Positions 48,405 to 57,962 of a stretch of 64,000 bases of DNA are shown in pieces. The DNA is taken from positions 149,092 to 213,091 of the forward strand of contig JAWZYV010012242.1 of the NCBI GenBank assembly GCA_038373885.1, read 5' to 3'. The notes below the pieces were generated by a model. That model did no database searches. It was not told where the DNA came from and saw nothing but the letters and a program-made list of their open reading frames with translations. The translations under genes were made by a program, and so were the position numbers. This stretch comes from Cheiracanthium punctorium. Lineage: Eukaryota > Arthropoda > Arachnida > Araneae > Cheiracanthiidae. Positions within the stretch are counted from its first letter, which is position 1; every line of letters starts with the position of its first letter.

Positions 48405-48869
48405 CAGGGGTTCCCAAACTTTTTTCCCCCTTGCCAGGCTAAAAACATTTCGCGGTACCCGTTTCAGGCAAAAAACATTTAGCGGCAGATTTCCTTTAAA
48501 GCAATATGAATAGGAAGGTTAGAATGAAGCAGTTTGGATTGATTTTATGTTATTTCTTGTTTGTTTGTTTATAGGGCTCACTATCAAGAAAGTACTCTCT
48601 TGGGAAAGGGATATAAAATTTTTTACAGTTCCCCCCCTATTTCAGGGAGTTCCTATAAAAGAGAGGCTACAGGACAGTCTTGAACTTGACTGAAATATTT
48701 TTGTTTAAGCCCATTTAATGATCGGCTTGGCTCACATTCTTGGGAATACCGGTTCAGAGGAAATGATTGGATTATACTTCACCAAAACACTTATAATTAT
48801 CTTCACGGCACTCCTGACATACGCTCGTGGTACCCTAGGGTGCCGCGGCACCCAGTTTGGGAACCTCTG
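48405..48869. mobile_element. hAT MITE, TIR CAGGGGTTCCCAAAC, intact copy
   Basis: CAGGGGTTCCCAAACTTTTT and CAGTTTGGGAACCTCTG are inverted. A perfect 8-bp duplication GTCTAAAC flanks it (48397-48404, 48870-48877). It shares its interior with 38553-39472 and shows the uninterrupted form of that element. Confidence 0.95.
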
Positions 48870-48939
48870 GTCTAAACAAATTTTTCACATCTGCTGCAAT
48901 TACAGAATATTATTTATTTTAATTATGCTATAGAGCGGT

Positions 48940-49083
48940 CAGGGGCGTAGCCAAGGGGGGGGGAATTTTATGCCATACAAAATGTATATTCTTCACTCCC
49001 TTGTCACACGCATGTATGCATATATGTGAGTTGCAGTAGTCGTAACCACCCCCCCCAATGAAAAATTTCTGGCTACGCCCCTG
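48940..49083. mobile_element. hAT MITE, 144 bp, TIR CAGGGGCGTAGCC
   Basis: CAGGGGCGTAGCCAAGG and CTGGCTACGCCCCTG are inverted, flanked by a perfect duplication AGAGCGGT (48932-48939, 49084-49091). The interior ATGCCATACAAAATGTATAT and GAGTTGCAGTAGTCGTAACC is shared with 49490-49656. Confidence 0.96.
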
Positions 49084-49103
49084 AGAGCGGTCTTAGGTAG
49101 GGT

Positions 49104-49278
49104 CAGAGCCTGATTATGACCAACGGGGGCCCCGGGCATTGATGAATTTGGGACCCCACCTATGAAATTTGTTTTATTTTTTATAAAATTTTGACATAAA
49201 AAATATATTTCAGAACAATATTTGAAATTGGGGGCCCTGGGCAAAGTCCCGATTGGCCCATGCGATAATAAGGCTCTG
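49104..49278. mobile_element. hAT MITE, 175 bp, TIR CAGAGCCT-ATTAT
   Basis: CAGAGCCTGATTATGACC and GCGATAATAAGGCTCTG are inverted. A perfect 8-bp duplication GGTAGGGT flanks it (49096-49103, 49279-49286). GGGGCCC motifs lie subterminally at both ends. Confidence 0.93.
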
Positions 49279-49489
49279 GGTAGGGTTTCCATGCCAACCG
49301 TGCCGCGAGAGCCGGGACGTCCCGTTTCTAGAGCTTTAGACGTCACGTCCCGCGGAAGATGTGTGCGGGACGCCAATGTCCCGTTTATCGAACAGAATAA
49401 GCAATTTAATAATTTGTTAAATTAGAAGAAATTTTAAGCATCCAGTTTCTCTTATAAATAAATATGATTTTAGCAGAAGTGATTGCACA

Positions 49490-49656
49490 CAGGGGCGTAG
49501 CCAAGGGGTGGGTTAGGGGGGTCATAACCCCCCCATGAGAAATTTTTGCCATACAAAATGTATATTCTTCACTACATTATCGCACATATGTATACATATA
49601 TATGAGTTGCAGTAGTCGTAACCCCCCCCCATGAAAAATTTCTGGCTACGCCCCTG
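49490..49656. mobile_element. hAT MITE, 167 bp, second copy of the 48940 family
   Basis: Same TIRs as 48940-49083, with the perfect duplication ATTGCACA (49482-49489, 49657-49664). The two copies have different target duplications, so they are independent insertions 400 bp apart. Confidence 0.96.
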
Positions 49657-49664
49657 ATTGCACA

Positions 49665-50875
49665 CTTTAGTTTCTTTTCCAAACAGATAATAATTATGAT
49701 TCTAGTAAAAGTGGGTCAATGTAGCTTATGTTTTTTCCTAATAAATAACTATCATAATCTTGGTAGAAGCATTATTTAAGACTTGAAATTTCTTTCATAA
49801 AGGGATGCCTACTTATAAGTTGTTTTAATTACATGGCAAAATAAAAATGTTTTGCTTTTGTTTGTTAAAAGAATGAAAAAGTTCATTCAATTTAATTGCT
49901 AATTGTAGTATTGTTTTTTCTGATTATAAAGAGAGATAGAGGAGTCCATAACAATTAATATTGATTATTCATTAGTTTGTCGGATTGTTTTAATTTTGGT
50001 TAACTAGGTTGCATGTTTAATTATACCAAAGTAAAACATGATATTCAACAAACTATTTAAAATGTAACAATTAAATCTGGTTTCGTTTTTCTCGTCTTTC
50101 TGTAATGAGTAAGATAGGTACATAGTATGGTAAGATGGGTAAGATGGGCCTAGCCTTAGCACAGCATGCCATCCTTTCCAGCGCATTCATACCCCAAAAA
50201 CATTCTCTACACGCTAAAAAAGTCCAAAACCAATTCAAAGTTGTATTTCCTCTCCATCCCCCCCTTCCCCCTCACATACAAATGTGTATTCTCATTCTTC
50301 AGATGTCTAACTTCACACGAAAGAAAATCGATATTAAAAAACTAAGATAATGCTTTCTATCGTGACATACCTAATAATTCGGATGTTTCTATAACTCAAC
50401 ACGAAAGAAAATTGTTTGCTAGGTTGAAATGAACGCGCATCCGATCATCAACACCTGAAAAGTATTTTGATCGGTGATTTTTGCTTAACAGCAGCAAATG
50501 ACGCATTGGTCGAATTGAAAAGCGAAATATCATAAGACTTTACCTACCCTTTCTCGGCGATGGTTATCTTCATTCTTGTGTTTCTTCAAGAACTCCGATC
50601 CAAAACATTTAGTTTTATTGACAGCTTTACTTTGTTGTTGTACTGCCGTTGTTGTTATTGTTGTTTGAGTTGAGGAATTCCTTGGAGGGTACTGTTGCAT
50701 TTGAACTTCATTTATTTTCGGACTAGGACACGATTATGAATCCTCGTCGAATAAAATGCACAACGCGTTGGCCGCATTCATAAACGCCAAACGAGTTTCC
50801 ATCTAAGGTGTTCGTAAAGGAAACTGAGTGCATTCAGTTTATAAACTAGAGCGTTCGTTACATATTGTCGTTACG
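49665..50875. other. unassigned AT-rich spacer
   Basis: No exon recognised. A GTTGTTGTTATTGTTG simple stretch lies near 50634-50670. Confidence 0.45.
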
Positions 50876-51086
50876 CATGGGCGCCCATAAGGGGGGCAAG
50901 TTAGGGCACTTGTCCCCCCCCCTCACCCCCTAGCGATTTAGTACATTGTGCAATCATGTAAATGGAAGTGCATCACAAAACAAATTCGGAACCAAATTAT
51001 TGCAAGTGTGAAATTGGCCCCCTCTAGAAAAATTTTTCAAAGATTGCCCCCCATCCCCCTTAAAAAAATTTCTATGGGCGCCCATG
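50876..51086. mobile_element. hAT MITE, 211 bp, TIR CATGGGCGCCCATA
   Basis: CATGGGCGCCCATA and TATGGGCGCCCATG are perfect inverted ends, each itself nearly palindromic. The perfect duplication TCGTTACG flanks the element (50868-50875, 51087-51094). Confidence 0.94.
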
Positions 51087-51094
51087 TCGTTACG

Positions 51095-51785
51095 TATTGT
51101 CGTCGTGTTCGTCGTGTAACATTTTTTACAAAACTCAGTGCGATTAGTTTCTAAAAGTAAACTCAGCACGGATCCGGTTCATTCAGTTGTTGAGAAGATG
51201 AATTTGCTGCACGTTGTTGCTGTTTTCAAACGGCGTCAGTTGTTAGGGAAAAGTATTTTACGTTTGCTGAAGCTGCAATTATTATTTTTTCGAGGAGGAA
51301 AATCATGCATACGTTAGAAACTGCTACGAAGGTACAGAATTTTTCTAAAGTAATAATTTTCTTGTATTTTTCGTTTTAGTCAATTCAAAGATGCATATTT
51401 TAGCACTGAGATTGAAGTTGATTGAAACCGTTTTGAGCGAAATTTGAACTTCTCTGGCTCAATACTTTTGAAAAAATGAAGTTTAAGTTGAAATTTCCAA
51501 ATTTTGATCGGTGCACTCCAATGAGGGCCACTCTTTCTTTTAAAAATGCTGCTGATTTTATATGGAGTATGTACTAAAAACTCTCCTCAGCAGAAATAAC
51601 AACAGACGCAAACTTCAAACAAACACGTCTCCTATCTGACGAAACTCAATAAACTGAAGTTGTTCGTAAAGTCAAAAGAAAGTGATAGCCACTGATAGCA
51701 CTAACCACACGCCTTCCAGTTTTCTTACGAAAACTCGTGCAACGAGTTTGTCCTTTACGGATGCACCCAATGACATTTTTTACTA
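51095..51785. other. unassigned spacer
   Basis: No recognisable feature. Short stretches near 51100-51130 are GTCGT-rich. Confidence 0.4.
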
Positions 51786-51935
51786 GCACAGAGAAAGGAA
51801 ATGTAGCAGTACATACGACTCAACACAAACAACCAGGGGATGAGTGGGAATTGAACCCATAACCGTACGTCGTAAGCGATTATCGGAGAAGAGCACAGGC
51901 CCTTGACCTCTCAGACACCGGCTCCGCTTGCTCAC
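51786..51935 (-). mobile_element. tRNA-derived SINE (Leu/Ser-like head), reverse orientation
   Basis: Read on the minus strand, the A-box-like GTGTCTGAGAGGTCAAGGG (near 51918) and B-box GGTTCAATTCCC (near 51860-51848) are spaced as in a long-variable-arm tRNA. The tail is CCTGGTTGTTTGTGTTGAGT. Only 4 of 7 acceptor-stem pairs form, so it is not a functional tRNA. Confidence 0.6.
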
Positions 51936-52352
51936 GGTTTTCTTGTCACTCTTTCTTTTCAACATGTATTTCAGGATCGCAGGCTTGAACCCAAAGGCCC
52001 GTGTTTGGTGAAATCCTTTTTTCGATTAGTTCCATAGTAAGGGAAAAGAATGACTGAATATTGGAGTCCCTCAGAATTCCTTTAGCGACTCGATTGACCG
52101 GAAGCTCCACAAGCTTGATTGGAATGGCGCGAGGCATTCAGGAAAACATGCAGGGGTCCAACACTTTACTTAGCTCACAGTTTAACATTTAGCTTACAAT
52201 TGATTTTTAGCTTTAAATTTGATACCCGGCCCAAGGGGGCGTGCGAATGTAGGCGATCGTCTAAGGCCCCACGCTTAAAGAGGCCCCGCTCCTGGGCCAT
52301 TTTTTTGCTATCACGTTAGACCGAGCTTGATAGATGGTTGCGATATATCCCG
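51936..52352. other. unassigned spacer with decayed GC-rich end
   Basis: GGCCCAAGGGGGCGTGCGAA and GCCCCGCTCCTGGGCC (52226-52300) look like parts of a hAT terminus. No partner found. Confidence 0.35.
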
Positions 52353-52861
52353 AAAAAATCTGGAGTGACTCCACTCGACTTTCCGAACACTTACGATTAA
52401 GCTCATTACCAAGCTTTTAAATAAATTTTAATCGATGAATAATTCATGCATACACCAAATTAAAGATCAATCGAATGCGTTGTTTAAACGCTAGCGCACT
52501 TTCAAGAATTTCTGCCCTATGCCATAATGTAAAAGAAATCTTTGTCGTAGCCCTGTAGAAAAATTATAAGTCCTATACACATCCAAATCAATACCGGTCT
52601 TACGATGGTGGTTTATAACCTATATGTCCAATTTGAGCTCAAACGAAGGATCCGTTTAGGAGCTATCGTGTCACTCACATACACGCAAACACACATACAC
52701 ACACATACATACACACACACACAGACACATACATACATACATCTCGTAAAAACAGCATAAATGAATTCAGACGACCTCAAAACGTGTCAATGCATCAAAA
52801 TCTCGAAGTCGAATTTTTTCATGAATTCAATACTTTCCTTACATGGTACATGTTCGGAAAT
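52353..52861 (-). repeat. R1 element, copy 4 (inverted)
   Basis: Opens TCTGGAGTGACTCCACTCGA, contains two units (near 52470 and 52640) ending in TTTAAACGCTAGCGCAC, a long CA/CATA microsatellite at 52680-52742, and closes at GGTACATGTTCGGAAA. Confidence 0.82.
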
Positions 52862-52869
52862 TAAAAGTA

Positions 52870-53251
52870 GTTCCAAATTTCACCCATAGACGGCGCTGTA
52901 GAAATAGTGAAACAAATCTCAGCATTAAATACTCGGCATTTTTATTTTGTAAAGCAGATACAAGCATAACCAGCTACCCTACTTCAATATGTGTACCTGA
53001 TGTAGCTCTAACCCCATCCAAACGGTACTCAATTTCACTTTATGCATTTGGTAGCATTGCTTGTGGTTTTGATTGAATGGCCTGTGTGATTCTCCTCTTC
53101 GTTTCTTCGATGTCAGCCCCACGAGAGGAGTCAACTTTATCCTTCACATACCCCCACAGGAAGAAATCAAGCGGGGTTAAGTCTCAAATGAAATACGCAT
53201 TTCAACTCAATGCAAGGTCAAGCAGCGCCATCTGTGGGTGAAAATTGGAAC
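52870..53251 (-). mobile_element. mariner-like element, deleted, 382 bp
   Basis: GTTCCAAATTTCACCCATAG and CTGTGGGTGAAAATTGGAAC are inverted ends, each flanked by TA (52868-52869, 53252-53253). CGGCGCTG/CAGCGCCA continues the TIR. It contains the C-terminal part of a mariner-type transposase. It abuts the end of R1 copy 4. Confidence 0.85.
53040..53183 (-). pseudogene. mariner-like transposase, C-terminal remnant
   Basis: The minus-strand frame begins DLTPLDFFLWGYVKDKV and continues IEETKRRITQAIQ to a TAA at 53040-53042. The DLTPLDFFLWG block is the region of the third catalytic Asp of mariner-family DDE/D transposases (commonly SPDLxPxDFFLWGxLK), and the ERI-type helix follows as in the family. 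About 47 residues remain. The N-terminal DNA-binding part and first two Asp motifs are absent, and a stop (TGA, 53184-53186) immediately precedes the block. Dead copy. Confidence 0.85.
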
Positions 53252-53341
53252 TATTTTTTATTTGCATTCACAAAACTTTTCATCATAGGAAGCATTTTGG
53301 TACAAAACGCAATCTCGTAACCCAATCAGTTGATTTTATAT

Positions 53342-53848
53342 TTAACCCTTTAACGCGCGGTGTCCTCGCCGTGAGGACACCAAACTCTGGCGTTTTGACT
53401 GTTGCCAGTCAAGAAGAATAGATTTGATTTCTATAAAAATAGTTGTGGGTGACATAGCTCCACGAGAATCCTTTACTTTTCAGCAGGTTCATTTCCCGTA
53501 AAAAAATGGTCACGATTCTTTTTAGCAACACTGACATCTGCTGAAAAATGGAAGAAAGCGAGAACAGCTGGAAGGATTGCCCAATGCTGAATAAAGGGCA
53601 GCCGTTGCCATCGCTCGATTTAACTACCAGCAAAGATGGCGAACGATCGAAACGTTCATCGCGTGCCACAGATCTAGAGACAGCTGGCTGTGCGGCACGG
53701 CCAGCTGTCGTCAAAAAAGGGGTCTCTAGATCTGTGGCACGCGATGAACGTTTCGATCGTCCGCCATCTTTGCTGGTCGTTAAGTCGAGCGATGGCAACG
53801 GCTGCCCTTTATTCAGCATTGGGAAAGGGTTGCGCCGCAAAGGGTTAA
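53342..53848 (+). mobile_element. pB-FB foldback MITE, complete copy, hairpin variant, locus 9
   Basis: TTAA flanks both ends (53342-53345, 53845-53848). The subterminal hairpin is GGTGTCCTCgccgtGAGGACACC, a 9-bp stem differing on both sides from the common GTGTTCCC/GGGAACAC. Both arms contain the extra-A variant GCAAAGATGG / CCATCTTTGC. The centre is GACAGCTGGCTGTGC with its inverse. Open frames on both strands are by-products of the palindrome. Confidence 0.95.
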
Positions 53849-54030
53849 TTTTGAAATGTGTCAGGGACTTTTTTACACCCTGTATATCATGTTTTGTTTT
53901 CTTTTGTAGGAATTATCTTAAGATTAATACAGTCTTATAATTTTGTAAAAAATAAACTCCTGTAGTTACCTAGTATTCGATGTTGGGGTCCTATTGACCG
54001 TAATGTTACGTATGCATAGTAATAGGGCTA

Positions 54031-54500
54031 TCACACTGAGAAAAATCCGACCCACTTTCCTTGCAAATCAAGTTTCCGGCCGATTTTCTCCGCCGTTACC
54101 TTGACGACCGCGAACTCCAAACTTTTTTCTTTCCGAAGGAAAAAATCCGAGTCGGACGAAATTTCGGCCCATCAGAGTACTTCTTCCTGCTACGTCATTA
54201 AGCCATTTCGAGCAATGGCGACTACGTTCGAAGCTTGGCTCGATATCAGAATCACGTGTCAATAAAATTATGGCCGCGTTCCAGTGGACTTTGGAATGAG
54301 AGATTGCTGCCGATCCGATGTCAATATACCAACGCACGATAAGTCATATAAGAACCTGCACGCCCAATCAGCGATGCGATGACTATTTGGCGTCGGAGAG
54401 AGTTTGTTTACTTTTGCAACCCTTAAAGATAACCACGCCTTCAAGTCCGTCGGGAAAGTGGGTCCAGCGCGAAGTGGCTCGGATTTTCCCTTTAGTGTGA
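54031..54500. mobile_element. TA-flanked MITE, 470 bp, immediately upstream of exon
   Basis: TCACACTGAGAAAAATCCGA and CGGATTTTCCCTTTAGTGTGA are inverted ends, each flanked by TA (54029-54030, 54501-54502). GACCCAC/GTGGGTC continues the TIR. No coding capacity. It ends 59 bp before the splice acceptor of the Rho-like exon. Confidence 0.75.
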
Positions 54501-54537
54501 TAAGGCCATTAAATGGGATCAGAACAGAAAGGGTTGA

Positions 54538-54559
54538 TACTTTTTCTGTTACTTTTCAG
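54538..54559 (+). other. splice acceptor (polypyrimidine tract + CAG)
   Basis: A T/C-rich tract (ACTTTTTCTGTTACTTTTCAG) ends at 54559 directly before the GC-rich exon. The next bases read in phase as ALAVSRQIHATT, matching Rho-family sequence before the G5 motif, which supports this exact site. Confidence 0.75.
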
Positions 54560-54779
54560 GCCCTGGCCGTCTCCCGCCAAATCCACGCCACGACCTAGTG
54601 TCGAGACCTCGGCCCGCTGCTGCACGCGGAACGTGCGCGATGCCTTCGAGGTGGCGGCCCTGGCCGCCCAGGGCCGCCTCAACAAGAATCACACCCTGCT
54701 GACGAGGAACAACCCTTCCGTCGCCAAGGGGAAGGAGCCACTCAACAACAGGGGAGCCAGGAACTGCGCCCTTATGTGA
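54560..54779 (+). pseudogene. terminal exon of a Rho-family (Rnd-like) small GTPase, with a 1-base frameshift
   Basis: From the acceptor at 54559 the exon reads ALAVSRQIHATT, then TAG. After one extra base it continues VETSARCCTRNVRDAFEVAA through a polar tail to NCALM and stop TGA (54777-54779). ETSA is the G5 motif of Ras-superfamily GTPases. The NVRDAFEVAALAA..LNKN helix closely resembles the C-terminal helix of Rnd GTPases. CALM is a CaaX box expected to be farnesylated and to anchor the protein at membranes. Known Rnd proteins act on actin and adhesion, largely without GTP hydrolysis. Four bases (54596-54599) occupy the place of one Tyr codon, so either the assembly has an indel or the gene is broken. 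Upstream G1-G4 exons are not in view. The exon is far more GC-rich than its surroundings. Confidence 0.8.
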
Positions 54780-54978
54780 ACCCACTGTAAAAAGACACGA
54801 CGGCGCAGTCTCCGCAACGGAAACAGAGCTGGGATATAATAAGTACACGCTAGAGATGAGAAGGGCTCAGACCCGGGCCCGAGTCCGAGGCCGGGCTCGT
54901 GATCAATGTCTCCTTTTATTGAGCATAGTACTCCTTTTAAACAGAATTTAAAAAGGGCTTCATGGGAGATATAAACTA

Positions 54979-55598
54979 CACTACTGGCCAAAAATATTGC
55001 AAGTTTTTAGAAATCGGACCCTTTTCAAGATGAAGCCCCCTCTCCCCCGTCAACATTATAAATCAATAGAATGGACATTTTTGAATGTCAGCATGTTAAA
55101 TGAACTACTTCAAAGGCTAGATAGCATTCAGTTAAAGAACCAAAATCATTATTGTATTTATTGAAAAAATAGCATAAAAATATATAGGTTATTATAGAAA
55201 TCCTAATCCATTTTGGCTCGCCGGAATAAAATGAAAGAAAGAATTCATTTCAAGTTATTCTGCAAAGAGAAGATACTAAATAAATGCGATTGAACTCAAG
55301 ATCCTTGATTATGTTGCTGAGCAGCCTTGACTTGCATCCCAAGAGACGCTCTTTGTGATATGGAATCCACAATGTTTTATAACACTTCCATCGGTGTTTC
55401 AGGGTGCCAAGTTAAAGGATGGGTTCCTGAAGCTAGTCATTTTGCTTTTGGGTGATTTTCAGATGTAGTCTTTCCAATTATAGTACATAAATTCATAAAA
55501 ATATTTAAATCAGGCAAATTTCCAGTCCATTTCTTCTGGGCTTATTCTTGAAACGATGGTTAGATTTCTCAAACTCGCAATACTTTTGGCCGGTAGTG
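54979..55598. mobile_element. Tc1/mariner MITE nested in hAT
   Basis: CACTACTGGCCAAAAATATT and ATACTTTTGGCCGGTAGTG are inverted ends. TA precedes the left end (54977-54978); TG follows the right end, a probable TA decay. CACTACCGGCCAAAAGT-type ends are typical of Tc1-like elements. No transposase. Confidence 0.82.
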
Positions 55599-55990
55599 TG
55601 ATTATTATTATTGTGGATAGACTTATTGAGTAAAAAGAATTAGAAAGTGTATTAAGAATTTTTGATATTAGGTTTGTCGTTTATTTGCACAAACAACAAA
55701 ATTTAGGATATTCTCTCCACGAAGTCATTGACTTTTATTGATCTATTAGCTAGGGCTTGATAATTCCCGATTGTGTTCAGGATCGGGCGGGCTCGTGATA
55801 AATGTCTCCTTTTATTGAACATAGTACTCCTTGTAAACAGATTTTAAAAAGGGATTCATGGGGTCTGACTTCTAAATGTTAAATTTTAGTTTCTCCTACG
55901 CCAGAACTAAAAAAATAATTTTTTTTTAATGTAAGTTTGCTTTTGTAGAAATGAAAGCAATTTTTCAAATTTTTTTGGCAAAAAACACTG

Positions 55991-55994
<4 letters not shown>

Positions 55995-56042
<48 letters not shown>
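55995..56042. repeat. (TA)n microsatellite
   Basis: More than 20 uninterrupted TA units. Confidence 0.95.
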
Positions 56043-56046
<4 letters not shown>

Positions 56047-57072
56047 CGTCAGATATAAGCTTCGGAATTATAGACCCTACCATGCTCCTGTTTATAACCG
56101 AGCAAATTGGCGTCAACCAAATCATAATTCAACCCAAGGGCGAACCCAGATAAATAATTGGCCCCGTTTTCGACCCCTATCTCAAAGTCCTCAAAGTTTA
56201 CACCACCAAAATAATGTCAATTACCAAGAAAGTACCACTTGAACAATACCCAAACTAGTAAAACCCAAATTACCTTTTTATACATTACATATATATATTT
56301 ATAATACCACGAAAGTTTTGGCTGGATATAAAAGTCTTTCAAGATTTGTAATAAACAATAACCTATAAATGTAAAATAATAAGAAATGAATGTCTAAAAG
56401 TCAATATTTTTCGTATTTCTTTTTTGTTCGTATGAGCCAATAATAATACAAACAAATAATAATATTACAATTAATACTACAAGCAATACTACAGAGTTAC
56501 CAATAATAATACAGTTTACTTTCGGGTTCAACAAAGTGCTGCCATCTTTTGTTTATGAAATAAATTAAAATAGACTGATCGATGTAAGTCAGACAAAAGC
56601 AAACTTTACAAATTAAAAATGAAAATTTAAGTGTTTTTCAATGTCTAGAATCAGAATTTAAGCATGAAAATAGAAACCCCCCCCGCCCCAATTTTTTTGT
56701 TGTTGTTGTTGTTGACCGGTGTTATTATTATTGTGGATAGACTTATTGAGTAAAAAGAATTAGAAAGTGCATTAAGAATTTGCTATTAGGTTTGTCTTTT
56801 ATTTGCACAAACAACAAATCTATCCACATTGACTTTTATTGATCCATTACCTGACATTTCGGGCTCAGATTCGAACTTAAATTACATCGCTCGAGCTCGG
56901 GTGAGCTCGAATTCAAAGTCCTTGGGCTTGGGCTTTAAAAAATGAGCCCGAACTCATCTCTAGTACACTCACGCAACGCAAAACGAAACAACGGGGCGAG
57001 GAAGAATAATGCAGGTGGCGCTGACTTTCGAGGGAAGAACATGAAGTGATATGGCAGGTGGCCATCTTTGTT

Positions 57073-57315
57073 TCTATGGATGCGTGGAAGAACAACCGGT
57101 TAAATTGACCAAACGGCCTGAAACATCGCAGCCATTGCCACCGAGCACTTTAACTACCAGCAGTAAGGCGTTCGAACAAGTGGCCAATCCTGTACCCCCC
57201 CCCCAACCCAAACAAGGACTTTCACACAGCGACGCGATTGGCTATTTGTTCGACGCCAATGTTGCTGGTAGTTAACATTGCAATGTAGCCGTTGTTCTTC
57301 TTCTATATCTATGGT
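57073..57315. repeat. foldback unit related to the pB-FB arms
   Basis: The left arm contains GCAGCCATTGCCACCGAGCA and CTTTAACTACCAGCA; the right arm contains GCTGGTAGTTAACATTGC and GTAGCCGTTGTT. The arms are inverted relative to each other (also GGCGTTCGAACAA / TTGTTCGACGCC). The pattern GCAGCC(G/A)TTGCCA followed by TTAACTACCAGCA is the same as the outer half of the pB-FB arms, so this is a distant relative. TTAA ends were not identified. Confidence 0.6.
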
Positions 57316-57439
57316 TAAATTCCTTCAAACATAAGTTACATATCGATTTCTTCAACTCATAATATTTCCAGGCTGGCGAGAACTGAAATGAGGTACTAAA
57401 AAATTCAATACAAGCCATATATCAAGACTCTATACCTCA

Positions 57440-57534
57440 TATGGGCAACCTCCACACCGCGGGCCGGTTGTGGCCCGCTACGGCTTTTGATCCGGTCCAC
57501 GGAACCGAGCCGTTTTTATCGACTGTAATTTTGT
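57440..57534. mobile_element. hAT-like terminal fragment
   Basis: CAACCTCCACACCGCGGGCC then GGTTGTGGCCCGC resembles the widespread hAT terminus with GGGCCGG-GGCCCGC. The left CAG start has decayed and no right end was located. Confidence 0.4.
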
Positions 57535-57541
57535 GAAGGGT

Positions 57542-57962
57542 CGTGACCTTCGCAACTAAGGCCTGCTGGCTGAAGGAATACGTCATCCTAAGTAAGGCCG
57601 ATTTAGGTATAAAATGAAAATTTGTAAAATAAAATTAAAATTCTGGTTGCTCCTCATCATTTTATCAAATGGATCAGTGCTTAAAAACATATCTTCAGAA
57701 CAAAAGTTAATTTATATATATATATATATAAGTGTTAAACATTGGAGCTGCTATCACAATTTCTAAATGCATTTTGAGTGTCCTATTTAATCCGTAATCC
57801 ATAATAAATCAAGATAAATGTAAGAAATAACACATTTTATAAACTGATGATAAGCAACCACAAACATAATATTGCTATACAACTTGTAACTTTACGTCTA
57901 AATTCGGCCTACATAGGATGACTCAATGTTTGAGCCAGCAGGCCTTGTTTGCGAAAGTCACG
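57542..57962. mobile_element. foldback element with ~66-bp arms
   Basis: Arms 57542-57608 and 57896-57962 are inverted and share CGTGAC-TTCGCAA, AAGGCCTGCTGGCT, GTCATCCTA and AGGCCGA. A 7-bp direct repeat GAAGGGT lies outside both arms (57535-57541, 57963-57969). The 290-bp centre is AT-rich with a TA microsatellite. Superfamily not assigned. Confidence 0.7.

Larger units (their letters stand above)
54851..56962. mobile_element. hAT element, 2.1 kb, TIR TAGAGATGAG, in the likely 3' UTR
   Basis: TAGAGATGAG and CTCATCTCTA are inverted ends. The flanking 8-mers GTACACGC (54843-54850) and GTACACTC (56963-56970) differ at one base. GGGCTC/GAGCCC motifs are repeated subterminally. Internal segments are duplicated: about 54894-54945 recurs near 55790-55843, and about 55600-55695 recurs near 56715-56815. 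A mariner-type MITE and a TA microsatellite are nested. No transposase frame. It begins 71 bp after the stop of the Rho-like exon. Confidence 0.9.

Noticed and set aside
53409..53940. Long open frames on both strands (143 and 130 codons) and similar frames at 9064-9663, 18385-18627, 37710-38258, 40673-41245 and 43088-43294
   Set aside because: All lie in pB-FB copies, repeat the same translated palindrome on both strands and show no conserved protein; they are by-products of inverted arms.
54404..54598. Separate 64-codon gene upstream of the Rho-like exon
   Set aside because: Most of it is intronic MITE sequence; only its last 13 residues, after the acceptor, are part of the GTPase exon.
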